Source of the DNA: Antennarius striatus
Taxonomy: Eukaryota > Chordata > Actinopteri > Lophiiformes > Antennariidae
Length of the DNA stretch: 64,000 nt
Direction: 5' to 3'
Assembly (NCBI RefSeq): GCF_040054535.1
Contig: NC_090784.1
Location: 12,397,001 to 12,461,000, forward strand
Numbering within the stretch: position 1 is the first letter of the stretch; each line of letters starts with the position of its first letter. Below, piece by piece: positions 11,920 through 22,269 of this stretch. A model generated the notes under the pieces. The model saw only the letters and a list, made by a program, of their open reading frames with translations, ran no database searches and was not told where the DNA came from. The position numbers and the translations under genes were made by a program.

Positions 11920-12316
11920 CTGCTTGGCATCTCTGTCTGTTGCACCTCCACCAGTGCAATTCGAGGTCAGGTGTAGGGTCATCAGCTAGTCCCATCATTC
12001 ACTGATATTTCGCCCCTGAGCCACGACACCCTCCATGAGGGGATCAATGGCTTTGTGGAGATGTCTCCCGATGGGCCCCAACTATAATCCCTCCTCTGCT
12101 CAGCCTCCTCTGCCAGCTCCTTGATGGCCTTTCTCAGGCTGGATCCAGTCAATCCTGCAGCATGGCCAGATTGCAGACACCCTCCCCACCCCCCAAAAAC
12201 CCGTGCATCTGACCTCCACAGGGTGAATGGTCGCGGACCACCTTCACCTCTGCACTCCTCCACCAGCTCACTCTACTACAATGTACACTGTTTAAATGAA
12301 GCCACTCCTCCGAGTC
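11920..12316. other. GC-richer repeat-like segment of unknown origin
   Basis: This is a CT-rich, relatively CpG-containing stretch (around CCACCTTCACCTCTGCACTC) between the LINE fragment and a hAT element. It looks like inserted repeat sequence, but I do not recognise it. Open frames here show no domain. Confidence 0.3.
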
Positions 12317-13336
12317 CAGTGATTCTTGACCTGGGTTCGATCGAACCCTATAGGGGTTCGGTGAGTCAGTCTCAGGGGTTTGGTGGAGAAGGAAGACAAA
12401 ACACCCGGCACGATGTGTCAAGTGTTTTTGCCGAACATACACGAATCACTGTGTACGTTTGACACATCGTGTCAATTCGTGATGACACACCCCCTTTAGC
12501 CATCACTGTCTGCAGGTGATCAAGCTACATCGATTAGCCTACCTGAGCTACAGGGTATTTTGCGCACTATCCAAAGCTGTTTAAGTCAATCCACTGGACG
12601 TTAAGAAAGTTCTTGAAGACGTTTCGTCTCTCATCCAAGACTTCTTTAGTTCTGAGCGTGGCTGATCATGTCCCAACTTATTAACCCTGTGGAGTGTGGT
12701 CAGTGCTATTGACATTCCAACGACCGTCTTTGAAACCCATCTGGCTTCTCAACGATTTTGCGCACTCAGTAGTCAATTTATGCCTGTCATGATGGTACGT
12801 CATGTGATTGCTTTATTAATATTTTAATTCATAGTAACTATTGCGCAAAAAAAGAAAGTGGTCGGACGAATATGCGCAACGTCAACTTACATGTGCTGTA
12901 TAACGGAACATGATGGGAGTCAGCGCTAGCATGATTTGCAATGTCAAGTTGAGCAACTGTAGTCTCGCACTGGTAAAAATAAAGGAACACTTCCTTAAGC
13001 TGCATGGAAATCAAAACAGGCTTTGCTGTGAAAATGACATAAGAGTAGCATTTACCAAAGGTGAAGCTACGCATGTCTGAACTGGTCTCTCAATAACAAC
13101 AGCAGAAGTCACAGTGATTTGCAGGTAATTTCATGTGTGTTCATGCACTGTCTTGGTTTTTTATTCTTTGAAAAAGGTGACATTAATGTGCAATTCATAA
13201 AATACACCAGTAAAACATATATTTATGTCTTAAATTTGAAGAAAAAAAACATTTTTTTTTTGCTAAAGAAAGGTTTGGTGAGTGAGCATATGAAACCGGC
13301 AGGGTTTGGTACCTCCAACAAGGTTAAGAACCACTG
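12317..13336. mobile_element. non-autonomous hAT element with 8-bp TSD
   Basis: The left terminus CAGTGATTCTTGACCT and right terminus AGGTTAAGAACCACTG are inverted repeats (13 of 16 match). Immediately outside are TCCGAGTC (12309-12316) and TCCCAGTC (13337-13344), an 8-bp target-site duplication with one change. An 8-bp TSD and CAGTGG...-type ends are the hallmarks of hAT transposons. The interior has no transposase and carries a separate 186-bp insertion at 12569-12754. Confidence 0.85.
12569..12754 (-). mobile_element. 186-bp insertion with 12-bp TSD, possible Penelope-like terminus
   Basis: It is bounded on both sides by the identical 12-mer ATTTTGCGCACT (12557-12568 and 12755-12766), so it is a clean, later insertion into the hAT element. 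The minus strand carries TTAATAAGTTGGGACATGAT, CACGCTCAGAACTAAAGAAG, CTTGGATGAGAGACGAAACG and GTCCAGTGGATTGACTTAAA. The last two blocks recur on the plus strand at 16598-16680. I associate this repeat with the ends of fish Penelope-like retroelements, but from memory only. A short hairpin GACG-AAA-CGTC lies in the core. Confidence 0.6.
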
Positions 13337-13442
13337 TCCCAGTCACATTAACTCTCACATTCCTCTAGACACTGACCGAGAAGTTGGAGCAATCTACAAC
13401 TCAGAACTGCAAATGAACCTTAAACCTCAATTAAACTAAACG

Positions 13443-13745
13443 AGGTGGCAGTAGCTCAGTCCGTCTTGGACTGGGGACTGGAGAGTTGGCGGTTTAAGGC
13501 CCATATTGGGCAAAACATTTCGGAGTGTGAACTGACAGTGGGAGGTGTCATTTCACCTCCTGAGCACTGCTGAGGTGCCCTTGAGCAAGGCGCTGTCCCC
13601 TTTATAAAGTTGCTCATTAGAGGCGCATGTAGCTCTACCTCCCCCTCACCTGTAGGCCCACAGGCCCCTTGTGTGTGTGTTATGGGCCTGTACACGCAGT
13701 GCCCCCTCACACATTCAAGCATTAATACTTGCAACTCCACCTCAT
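13443..13745 (+). mobile_element. tRNA-derived SINE (GTAGCTCAGT-type)
   Basis: The head GGTGGCAGTAGCTCAGTCC is a tRNA A-box. It is followed by GTGGGAGGTGTCATTTCACC and TGAGGTGCCCTTGAGCAAGG, the body shared with the minus copies at 22745-22927 and 26752-26927. It ends where the next MITE begins. Confidence 0.8.
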
Positions 13746-13749
13746 CGTA

Positions 13750-14055
13750 GATTTTTGGTAGGCAGTCACGTGATACTGTACATGCATTCTATTGGTTGAC
13801 AGCATCCAGAAGTGCGCTCCGTTCCTTCAGTCTTGAACTTTTGTGAGACACAAAAGTTATTTAAATAGTCGATAAGAGTGTGGGAAAAGGTAATACAGAA
13901 AGAAGGTGGTTTAATATCAGTAGGGGGAGGGTTCATAAATGTTTAAATTACCTTAAATAATAAGGTAAATAGATTGCGATCTCGATCGCGGATTCCTTAA
14001 TCATGCATGGTTCCTGGAACGCTCTAACCGAAAAGAACGAGGGCACACTGTATAT
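13750..14055 (+). mobile_element. MITE, CACGTG/CCAAT-containing family, copy 2
   Basis: Landmarks are GGCAGTCACGTGATACTG, CATTCTATTGGTTGACAGCA, AGAGTGTGGGAAAAGGTAAT, TTTAATATCAGTAGGGGGAG and a 3' end near GAGGGCACACTGTATA. It directly abuts the SINE on its left. Confidence 0.75.
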
Positions 14056-14159
14056 ATGTGGATCTGGTTCTCACATGTGACATTGATATTTATCAATTAA
14101 TTGTATTTCCAGAGACAAAGTAATCACTTTTAAATTTCTTTGTTAAACTAGACACCATC

Positions 14160-14905
14160 AGGCAAAACTGCTTTGACTAGAAGTCTACCTGATAGTGCTA
14201 TGGCTAAATTCAAAGAAGTAATTCCATCACCATTGAAGTCATCATTGAGTCTTAACATTATTGAACAGTTGGAGGGTAAATTTAATCCTTCCCAAAAACG
14301 TCATCATGTATGGGGTAATGGGGACTTGTTACACACAATGCTTGACTCCATTGCCCCCTCAAGATTTAAAAAAATAAAACCAAAAAGACAAACTTCATGG
14401 TTTAAATCTGAAATTAGATCACTAAAGCAAACAGTCTGAAGGCTGGAAACAATATAGCGTTAAACTAAATTGGAGGTCTAATTTAATCTGACAAAACAAA
14501 CTTAAAACATATAGTAAGGCCAGAACAACATTATTACTTTTTTGCTAATAGAGGAAAACAAGAGCCATCCAAGGTTCCTCTTTGACACTGTACCGAGGCT
14601 AACACAAAGCTCCAGCTCTACTGACCCTTATATTCCCACACGTCTCAGTAGTGACAATTTCATGAGCTTCTTCATTATCAAACTCAAATGTACTAGGGGA
14701 AACTTTCATCAGCTTTTGCCATCATGTAACACTGGCCTATCCCTGAGCAATTGAATTGCAAGTATGACTGTTATTCTTGATTGTCATTTGGATAGCTTCT
14801 GCAAACTGGAAGAACTAAGTTCAACAATTGCCTCACCTAAACTAGCCACTTGTCTTTGCGACCCATTCCCACTTAAACTCTTTTCCCCAATTAGTATTCC
14901 AGTGA
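14160..14905 (+). pseudogene. non-LTR retrotransposon fragment, EN-RT linker
   Basis: Readable blocks in broken frames include LDSIAPSRFKKIKPKRQTSW, WFKSEIRSLKQT, LIEENKSHPRFLFDTVPRL, SSSTDPYIPTRLSSDNFMSF and, in another frame, ATCLCDPFPLKLF. These match the region between endonuclease and reverse transcriptase in L1/L2-type fish LINEs. It is most simply the continuation of the fragment at 11573-11905, split by the SINE, MITE and hAT insertions in between. The RT domain is missing. Confidence 0.65.
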
Positions 14906-15864
14906 GAACGAGGTGAATGTCGTTAACGTTCTCAACACTATCAAGGAATATCACCATTGCATCAGCTGTTCATTTGGGAGGCTGACTTTATACTGCCGTA
15001 CCCGACCTTTCCCACTGCCAAACTAACATTCTCCACCAAGCAGCTCACAAGCAGTGCCAGCTTAATGGCGTGACAGCATATCAGCTGTTCAAACTTGTAG
15101 CTCACCGACATGTCACCCCTTTAGGCAGCCAGATTGCTCACTATTTGCCCCAAATCCCCCAAAAAACAGAAATGTGAATAAATATACAAATTAAGTGAAA
15201 TAAAAAACAATGAAAATAGTGTAAAGACGCTACACTCTCATCAATTTATTCACCCCCTCTCTCAGCATGCTCTGCTAAAGAAAGACAGAAAAAGATAGAA
15301 AGACAAAAGAAAGAAAAATTTGATGTTGCAAAAAAACAACAAAACAAAGAACAAACAAAAGCACTCAGAAAAAAATCCACTTGTTTATGAGAACTGCAAC
15401 ACTGAGTGTTATGTTATGATTATTTTTATAAAGAAACCCAGTTTGTTGTCATTAGGATATGTTAAAGAAACTTTAATACTTTAATACAAGCATTCTCATG
15501 TCGTAATTGTACTGCTGTGATCATGAAAAAAATAATTCATACCATATAACTCACACAAACATCCAATGATAAGGTGAGAACACTTGAACATGCCACGATC
15601 ACTTCTAACATCCATTGTGTACTAGCATGGCAACTAAAGCACAATAAAATTGGAATTTTTCCCAAATAAAAGATAAGGCATTCAGTTCAAACCCATCTGC
15701 AGACAATAAGCCATTTTTTGTGACACTAGTTTTCCAGTGATGGGCCATTTTGTCAGTAGTCCCAAGGATAAGCCATATTGGAGTATAGTGTCCAAGTCAC
15801 CATAGGAAACTACTGCCAAAGTAATGAATGGCTTATTAGTCTTTGCACCATTTAAAATGTGCTA
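14906..15864. other. non-coding gap
   Basis: Low-complexity A-rich sequence (around 15270-15370) and otherwise unrecognised DNA. No gene is supported. Confidence 0.4.
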
Positions 15865-16310
15865 ACAAGGCAGTCAGTGACTGCAAATCCCGCGACTTAC
15901 CCTGACCTACTTCCAGGGTAGGTACCCTGAAAGTAGTTCCTGACAAGTGCATAGCTTTGACCTTTCAGGGTAGGTCAAAGAGCTATGCACTAGCCTTGAC
16001 CATAGATCAAAGCTAGTGTATAAGTACATCAAAGCACTAGCTTTTCTCTATGGTCTTACACTGGTGTTCTCCCTCATCTTTCTATCTCATCTGGTTCTTG
16101 AGTGTACAAAAGTTGAAATTTGACCTTGACCTAGTTTTCTCAAGGTCATCATCTCATTTTCATCCCCTTTGCTGCCAGAATAATCTGTTTTTGTTTCATC
16201 TTTCTATCTGCAACGGTTGTGAAGATATTTAGTGGACATCCTAATGGACGAACCAACACAAGAACATTGACAATTATAATACATCACCGCTTTGAAGTGG
16301 GATGTAATAA
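15865..16310 (-). mobile_element. AGGTCA-rich repeat family, copy 2
   Basis: This is the inverted counterpart of 6570-6960. On the plus strand it reads GGCAGTCAGTGACTGC, CCCGCGACTTACC, then several GACCTAC/GTAGGTC units, ATAGATCAAAGCTAGTG, TTTTCTCAAGGTCATCATCT and GGACGAACCAACACA. It is longer than copy 1 because of extra internal GGGTAGGTCA-type units. Confidence 0.6.
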
Positions 16311-16589
16311 TTCAACAGTCAAATCTTTTATAATGGTAGCCCAAGGTTTGGACAATGAAGATAAATTGAAAGCAAACCTATGTCAATGCCACTGAATGCA
16401 TGCATTATAAATCCTACATTAACCAATTATGTATGGCCAGAGACTCCCCTCAAAAAGCAACGCATTGCATTCCATTAGAATGTGTATAAAACTACCCCTT
16501 GGATTTGCCAAAGACAAGTATTTGCCATAACTGTGGTCAAATTCAGGGATCACACATTTCAAAGGACCCATTCAATAAAAGGTGTGTCC

Positions 16590-16720
16590 CTCACAAGCCT
16601 CTTGGATGAGAGGCGAAACGTCTTCAAGAAACTTTTTTAAAGTCCAGTGGATTGATTTAAACAGTTTTGGATAACAGTGACCTGAATAACTGACAACCTA
16701 CACAGACATCCTTCACTGAT
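16590..16720 (+). mobile_element. second copy of the possible Penelope-like terminus
   Basis: It carries CTTGGATGAGAGGCGAAACG, TCTTCAAGAAAC, GTCCAGTGGATTGATTTAAA and CAGTTTTGGATAAC, then GACCTGAATAACTG and ACAACCTACACAGACAT. The first part matches the minus strand of 12569-12660. Here it extends about 50 bp further 3' than that copy. Confidence 0.55.
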
Positions 16721-16739
16721 AAAGGCAAGGTTGTACAAT

Positions 16740-17467
16740 ACATTGTTAACAATGGAACCTCACCACCTGGTGATTAGTTGTTTTATGTCATAGAAATAAA
16801 AGTCACGTACCAGTAGATGTCATAGTGACTATTCATTTTAATCCCCTCAATGAAAGTATTGTTCATTGACCATTTAGTACTGATTCTCTGAATTGCAGAT
16901 CAATAAAAAAAGCAATGAATCTAAATGACAAATCTAAGGAATTGCGAAAATAGCAGCATAAAGAGTCATAGAATATAATAGTTATTTCAATTTCTTACAA
17001 ATTTAATGGCACAATTTAAATGATGTTCAGTTAAAATGCTAGGCTTTCGAAAGCGATACAGTTCACATAACACATAGTAAAAAAAAAAGGTAAAGTAACA
17101 TGTTTGACAACAACAGAATGGGGAGCCACAGAAAATACAATGTTACTTAGTTATCAATTTAAGGAACATCACACTAAATACAACTATTGCCTGTCAAAGA
17201 TTACCATACTTAAACTTGTATTTTATGCATGTTAGATGTACAGTAAAGTTGATGAGTTTTACAGTGAAGGCAACTTATATGGTCCCTAGTTTCATTGTTT
17301 CTGAAATTCAAAAAAAGCATAGAAAAACAGTTATGCACAAGTATTCTTGAAGAAAAATGTAACAATTGTAAATCTTTACAGATATTGAAGTATAAGTATT
17401 TAAATTCAGAAACAACTCCTGAGAGCAGAGGTGCTTGAAACAGCAATGACTGGGACTGACATGATAG
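16740..17467 (-). other. probable 3' UTR of zinc-finger gene
   Basis: AT-rich sequence downstream of the zinc-finger stop codon. A minus-strand ATTAAA poly(A)-signal variant lies at 17002-17007. No canonical AATAAA is seen on the minus strand nearby, so the transcript end is uncertain. Confidence 0.4.
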
Positions 17468-19390
17468 TTACCCATTATTTTCTGAGCCATGGGAAGTCTG
17501 GTGCTGAAGAAACTTATCCAAGCATGTGAATGTCTCAGTACACTCGGTGCATTCATAAAGAACCTCTGAAGGATTTCCTTGATCATTTCCAGAATGTTCA
17601 ATACAGTCATCCTCTATATCCTCTGTATGAACCTTTTCCAGGGAAATACCTCCACTGGAACCAGTGCCCTCGCACATTTCTCCAACATTACGTGCTTCTC
17701 CTGCGCTTGGGTGATTCTGCAAATGAAGCTCCAGGGATGAAGAATGATTGAATTGAGCCGGACACTTAGGGCACTTACTGGGTTCTTTTTTGTGGTAACG
17801 CAAATGCCGCTGGTATACACATAATAGCCCAAATCTCTTTCCACATTCCAGACACTTGTAGTTTACACGACCTACTTTCCCAGACTGCTGGTCGTTTGGA
17901 TTTCCTTCCTCCAGTGATGCAGTTTGCTCATTGTCAGAGGAGATCTTAGTTTTTTCATCAGAAGGGAATGTGTTTTTATTGCTATTAAGAGAATTAGGGA
18001 CAGGCCCATTTTGTGGATTTGAGAACAAAAGTTTCAAACCTGGTTTCTTGTCCAATTCAGCTTTGTGGTACATTGCTACATGCCTTCTCAAATCACAGCG
18101 TTGTGGGAAATGCCTACCACAAAATACACATGTGTGCATGGTACCCTTATGGTATCTCATATGCCGAGATAAACTACTGGAATGATTAAAGACACGGTGA
18201 CAGTGTTTACAAGGATGCAACTTTCCATTTGGGTTACTTCGTCTACGTTTACCTTTAGGCTGTATTCTTCGCTTAAAATTTATTTGTGATTCTTGATTTA
18301 ACTTATCTATTTCCTCCTGGGTTTGATGTGTGAGATGATGCTCCTTGAGAGTTGCTAACTTTTGGAAACGGTCCCCACATAAACCACATCTGTAAGGTGT
18401 AAAAGAGTGTTCAGTATTGATCTCAGTATCCCCAAAAATTTTGGTATCCCCATTCTTCACATCGACAGATGTACCATTGCTGTAGCAGTTTTCAACTGGG
18501 GTGCCTTCCATATGCTTCGAATGTGATTCAATTCCAATTTCAGGTACATAAGGAGCATCAGGCTTTATTCCTTTGCAATGGTACATAGAATGTGTTTGAA
18601 AATCTGACAGCCAGAAAAAAATCAACTTGCACTTCCTACAAGTATATGTTTTCTCATTCTTTTTATCCTGTTTATTCTCATATTTGCCCACTGCAGCCTT
18701 AGGGGATAAGTGGTTTTCTTTTTGATGAGTATTCAGAGCATCCGCTTTAAGGAATCGCTTTCCACAATGACCACAACAGTGAAAGCTTTCATTGGCATGG
18801 TTTTGGAGGTGTTTCGTAAGTTCCTGTCTACCTTCAAAGATCTTACAGCATAAAGTGCACTTGTAACCTCGCTCTGTATTTCGATACTGTTGGTGGCGAT
18901 GTAAACTCTGCAGGCTGTTAAATGATCTGCTACATATTTCACAACGGTAATGGCCCTGACAAGGTCTGTCTAAATTGGAGTCTGATGGCCTTGGCTTGAA
19001 CACATCTCTCTGAGGAGATTGCCGTGGCCTTACAGTTGGAGACAGTGGCTTTGCAGGGGATGGCAAATATGACGGAAGGACTCCAGGTGACATCGGCTTT
19101 ACAGATGAATATGACTGCATCAAGCCATTCAAAACTGTCAATGTACCATTTTCCTGAAGCACATATTCTCTTGGAATTTCAAATCCATTGCATGAGCCAT
19201 CAAACGAGAACGTCTCCAAAGGACCATGACTGGCCAAGTGAGCCAACACATTAGAGTACTGGCTGAACCCATCACCACACTCAGTGCAAATGAAGATATT
19301 TGATTCTCCACTCAGCTGTGTTGAACCAACAGTATTGAGTGATTTATGCTTTTCCATGATGAGATTATTTTTTCCAAGTACTGATGGCAT
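17468..19390 (-). CDS. C2H2 zinc-finger protein, 11 fingers
   Basis: This is a 640-residue protein encoded in one uninterrupted exon, probably a nuclear DNA-binding protein. I count 11 C2H2 units. One is alone near the N-terminus (CTECGDGF, residues about 34-56). A group of five (CEICSRSF, CTLCCKIF, CCGHCGKRF, CRKCKLIF, CGLCGDRF) spans about 145-355. A pair (CKHCHRVF, CVFCGRHF) is near 385-440, another pair (CLECGKRF, CPKCPAQF) near 505-555, and a last one (CTECTETF) is at the C-terminus. The second finger ends HRHQQYRN, lacking the final zinc-binding His. A basic KRRIQPKGKRRRS stretch before the seventh finger could be a nuclear signal. No KRAB, BTB or SCAN domain is seen. I start at the ATG at 19388-19390. 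A strong acceptor (CACATTTTCAG) puts the exon start at 19401, 11 nt upstream. I cannot name the ortholog. Confidence 0.9.
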   Translation of the reverse strand: MPSVLGKNNLIMEKHKSLNTVGSTQLSGESNIFICTECGDGFSQYSNVLAHLASHGPLETFSFDGSCNGFEIPREYVLQENGTLTVLNGLMQSYSSVKPMSPGVLPSYLPSPAKPLSPTVRPRQSPQRDVFKPRPSDSNLDRPCQGHYRCEICSRSFNSLQSLHRHQQYRNTERGYKCTLCCKIFEGRQELTKHLQNHANESFHCCGHCGKRFLKADALNTHQKENHLSPKAAVGKYENKQDKKNEKTYTCRKCKLIFFWLSDFQTHSMYHCKGIKPDAPYVPEIGIESHSKHMEGTPVENCYSNGTSVDVKNGDTKIFGDTEINTEHSFTPYRCGLCGDRFQKLATLKEHHLTHQTQEEIDKLNQESQINFKRRIQPKGKRRRSNPNGKLHPCKHCHRVFNHSSSLSRHMRYHKGTMHTCVFCGRHFPQRCDLRRHVAMYHKAELDKKPGLKLLFSNPQNGPVPNSLNSNKNTFPSDEKTKISSDNEQTASLEEGNPNDQQSGKVGRVNYKCLECGKRFGLLCVYQRHLRYHKKEPSKCPKCPAQFNHSSSLELHLQNHPSAGEARNVGEMCEGTGSSGGISLEKVHTEDIEDDCIEHSGNDQGNPSEVLYECTECTETFTCLDKFLQHQTSHGSENNG

Positions 19391-19401
19391 CACTTTTCAA
19401 T
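19391..19401 (-). other. 5' UTR part of zinc-finger coding exon and acceptor
   Basis: On the minus strand TTTGCACTCACATTTTCAG ends at 19402 and ATTGAAAAGTG precedes the ATG. A pyrimidine-rich tract and CAG make a convincing 3' splice site, so at least one upstream exon exists. Confidence 0.65.
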
Positions 19402-20560
19402 CTGAAAATGTGAGTGCAAACTGTTTCCAGATATCCACCAAGTTATTTTCCATTAGGAAATCTGACAGTCCATTTTCTCAACAAACTGGTATGAAAGATG
19501 TCCTCATCAGCGGAATGTTCAGCCCTGCTTTGGTTTTCCTCTTTGTTTCAGCTCCTGGCAGGAATTAAAAGAAAGAATGATCACAACACAGACTTTCAAA
19601 TGTAAGAAAATAGCAAAATTAACATTGAATAAAAAATGTTTAAAAAATCATCATTTTAAATGCTTAGGTAAGCATGCATGTCCTTCTGTGAGCCTGCATA
19701 CCAAAAATGGGCATGCAAAAGAAAAAATTGTTAACAAATTGTTAATATCTGAGAACTACAGCAGAGTCTCCCCACAGCCCCTTCTACTGAATCACAGGTC
19801 CTCAAGAAGTGTTGTTGGATCATCATGATTTTATTAGTTCAGAGAACGTTTCCATTCAAAATGCCAAATGAGCATTGGTATCCCGAGTTTCTTAAAAGAT
19901 AAATGCAACCATAGACATTCATCAGCTCCCATAAGATACACTGGATCCTTTCAACACATAGGAGCACTTTGACACTTACATTCCAACCTGTCTGAACTCC
20001 AGGTTAATACTTTATCTAAATGAAATGTATAGAAATTAATGTATATGGACCACAAAAGCGCATTTTTTCTATTCTGGCCAGTGGATTTTTTTCTATTTGG
20101 CTGCAGTCTGATGTATAATGACATCATGTGTACCACATGCTTACCCAGCACACCACAAATGACACTGACAACAACGCAAGACTCAATAACGTTGGCGGAG
20201 AGCAAGCATGGCTGAAAAAAGTTCAGAGGAAAGTTAATCTCTGAAAATGGAGCAACTTCGGTGGTATGAAAGTAGTTTGGGTACAAAAGAACAGATCCAG
20301 CATGGGTAAAAGCTCAAAAGAAGTCCTCAGTGCTTAATGCTATCCACAGAACAAACCAAAGCAAGCTGGTTCAAAACAACACCACTGCATTTTGACTTAA
20401 TGTACTCTTATCACAACAAAAGCAAAGGCTGGAAAGATATCTCCGAAGCAATCACCATTTGTTTCTTCTAAGAAGGCAGAAAGCTGGCTTCAAACATCTC
20501 ATAAAAAATAATGACATCCCATTAATTAATTAAATATCTTTCCTAGAAAGCACTCTAAAG
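19402..20560 (-). other. probable intron of zinc-finger gene
   Basis: No coding content that I can support. Open frames are short. It lies between the coding exon acceptor and the hAT relic. Confidence 0.4.
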
Positions 20561-20743
20561 CAGCGTCCCCAACCACCGGGTCGTGAACCATTAGGTACTG
20601 AGCAGCACAGAACATCTTTTTTTATTATCAGTTTAAAGATGTTTTAATCGAAAAGTGACTTCTGCGTGGAATGACAGACAAATTTATGTGTCTGTGCCTC
20701 TTTACAGGTCTCAATCACGTGACAGGCACAGCTGTGGGCGGGT

Positions 20744-20974
20744 TGTTGAGCCGCATTTTGTAATAATGGTGCATTTTGTAATAAATAGTCCAAAATGTAA
20801 TAACTTTTTCATTTCATTTTGTAATAAAGCCGCATTTTGTAATAAAGTACCGCATTTTGTAATAAACTGCCCCAAAGCATTTTGTAACATATTTTGCCGC
20901 ATTATCTAATAACTTTTTCGACGTTTTCGACGTTTATTACAAAATGCACCGTTATTACAAAATGCGGCTCAACA
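20744..20974. mobile_element. palindromic 231-bp foldback element made of GCATTTTGTAATAA units
   Basis: The terminal arms 20744-20785 and 20933-20974 are inverted repeats with 41 of 42 matches, beginning TGTTGAGCCGCATTTTGTAA. Inside, the unit GCATTTTGTAATAA (or a variant) recurs about every 14-27 bp in direct orientation, and then in reverse orientation after the axis near TTCGACGTTTTCGACG. No ORF is intrinsic to the element. It is likely a non-autonomous DNA transposon whose sub-repeats could be transposase-binding sites. Confidence 0.8.
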
Positions 20975-21324
20975 GGGCGCTTAATTTTGGGGTAACGACT
21001 GGTAACCTCTGTTCTGGATTAAAATCAAGGCAGAATATCCTGAGATTGGCCAAAAATCATGGAAAACCTCATCAGCGAAGTCTCTTGAATCAAGTTTTAT
21101 TATAATTATTTCTTATTAAAAAAGATTTTCGTTCTAAAATAAATAATTTATTTTACAGAAATGTTGATTATTAATTTACGAACAAAAGGTTGTTTATTGT
21201 CTGTTGATGTCTGCATTTGACATAAGACAACTGCAGGATGAAATACAGCCATCCTGGCATCATTAACGATTATTGAGCAAAAGAAGGCCGTGAAAATATT
21301 GTCTTCGATAAAGAACAGTGTAAT

Positions 21325-21660
21325 AAGGTAATTTTTAGTCGGTAGTCACGTGATACCACACACGCATGCTATTGGCTGACGGCATCCGTGTGTGCATTGC
21401 AATCTGAGACTCACAGAACGCAGCGTATTTCTATGTATTAAAGGAACCCTTTTATTTAATACAAAAGTGTTTTCAACAGTCTATAAGAGTGTTGTAAAAG
21501 GTAATACAGATATAACGTGCCTTAATATCAGTATGGGAAGGTTCATAAACAATTGAATTAGCGTAAATAATAGAATAGTTTTTCACTATATCGCAGAATT
21601 TTTCATTTTTTGCGGGTAGTCCTGGAATGCATTAACCGCGAGTAATGAGGGATTACTGTA
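21325..21660 (+). mobile_element. MITE, CACGTG/CCAAT-containing family, copy 3
   Basis: This is the best-preserved copy on the plus strand. It has GTCGGTAGTCACGTGATACC, GCATGCTATTGGCTGACGGC, CCGTGTGTGCATTGCA, AAAGGTAATACAGATATAAC and the end GTAATGAGGGATTACTGTA. It lies inside the hAT relic, so it inserted after that element. Confidence 0.8.
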
Positions 21661-22269
21661 TATTTAAAATTTATTGTATTTTGTTTTATTTTGACATTGT
21701 ATACAGAATTTGAAATATTTGGTCAGTTTTATATTTAGCATCTGAAAACAAACTTCTGTTGGCTTTTTTACTGCATTGACCAGCATCCGATGTGCAATAT
21801 TTTAAGGTGCAATATACTGTATTTGTATTATGCTGATAAAGTTTTAGCACTTATTGTGTGAAATATTTATGCTACATAAATTGAAAATTTTGTCGTATCA
21901 AAAATATTTTTTGCCAGTGCCTCCGGAAAGCCAACAAAGGAGCAAGGAGAGGAGCCTATTTCATGACCTCCATGAAAAAAGAAGCTTGTTTTAACAAACA
22001 ATTCCAGGACTCCTTAATATACAGGTTTCTTGCGGCACGCGACAAGCTAGCAAATGAAGCAATGGAGACCAAGCACCCTGAATTAAAAGATAAGTTTTTG
22101 GAGTTTTTGAAGGACAAAACAAGAGTAAGAAGGAAAAAAGCAATTAGCTCTTAACATACAGTTTTGCTACTTTATTTTTGCTCTATTCATATTCATACAC
22201 CTTGAAAACTGGTCCATCAAAATATTGCCTACATTAAACTGCTCTCTACAAAGAAGTTGGGGACCCCTG

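Larger units (their letters stand above)
20561..22269. mobile_element. hAT-type element relic carrying two younger insertions
   Basis: The left end CAGCGTCCCCAACCACCGGG and right end AGTTGGGGACCCCTG are inverted, in the style of common fish hAT elements. No convincing 8-bp TSD is seen at these boundaries. The right part (21963-22154) keeps a 63-codon frame with FQDSLIYRFLAARDKLANEA, possibly a leftover of the coding region. The relic contains the palindromic element at 20744-20974 and a MITE at 21325-21660. Confidence 0.6.

Noticed and set aside
12600..12640. Hammerhead-ribozyme-like core (GGATGAGAGACGAAACG on the minus strand; also 16600-16640)
   Set aside because: It has ATGAG and CGAAAC, but the invariant CUGAUGA reads TTGGATGA and no proper stem II/III can be drawn. 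The GACGAAACGTC part just makes its own small hairpin.
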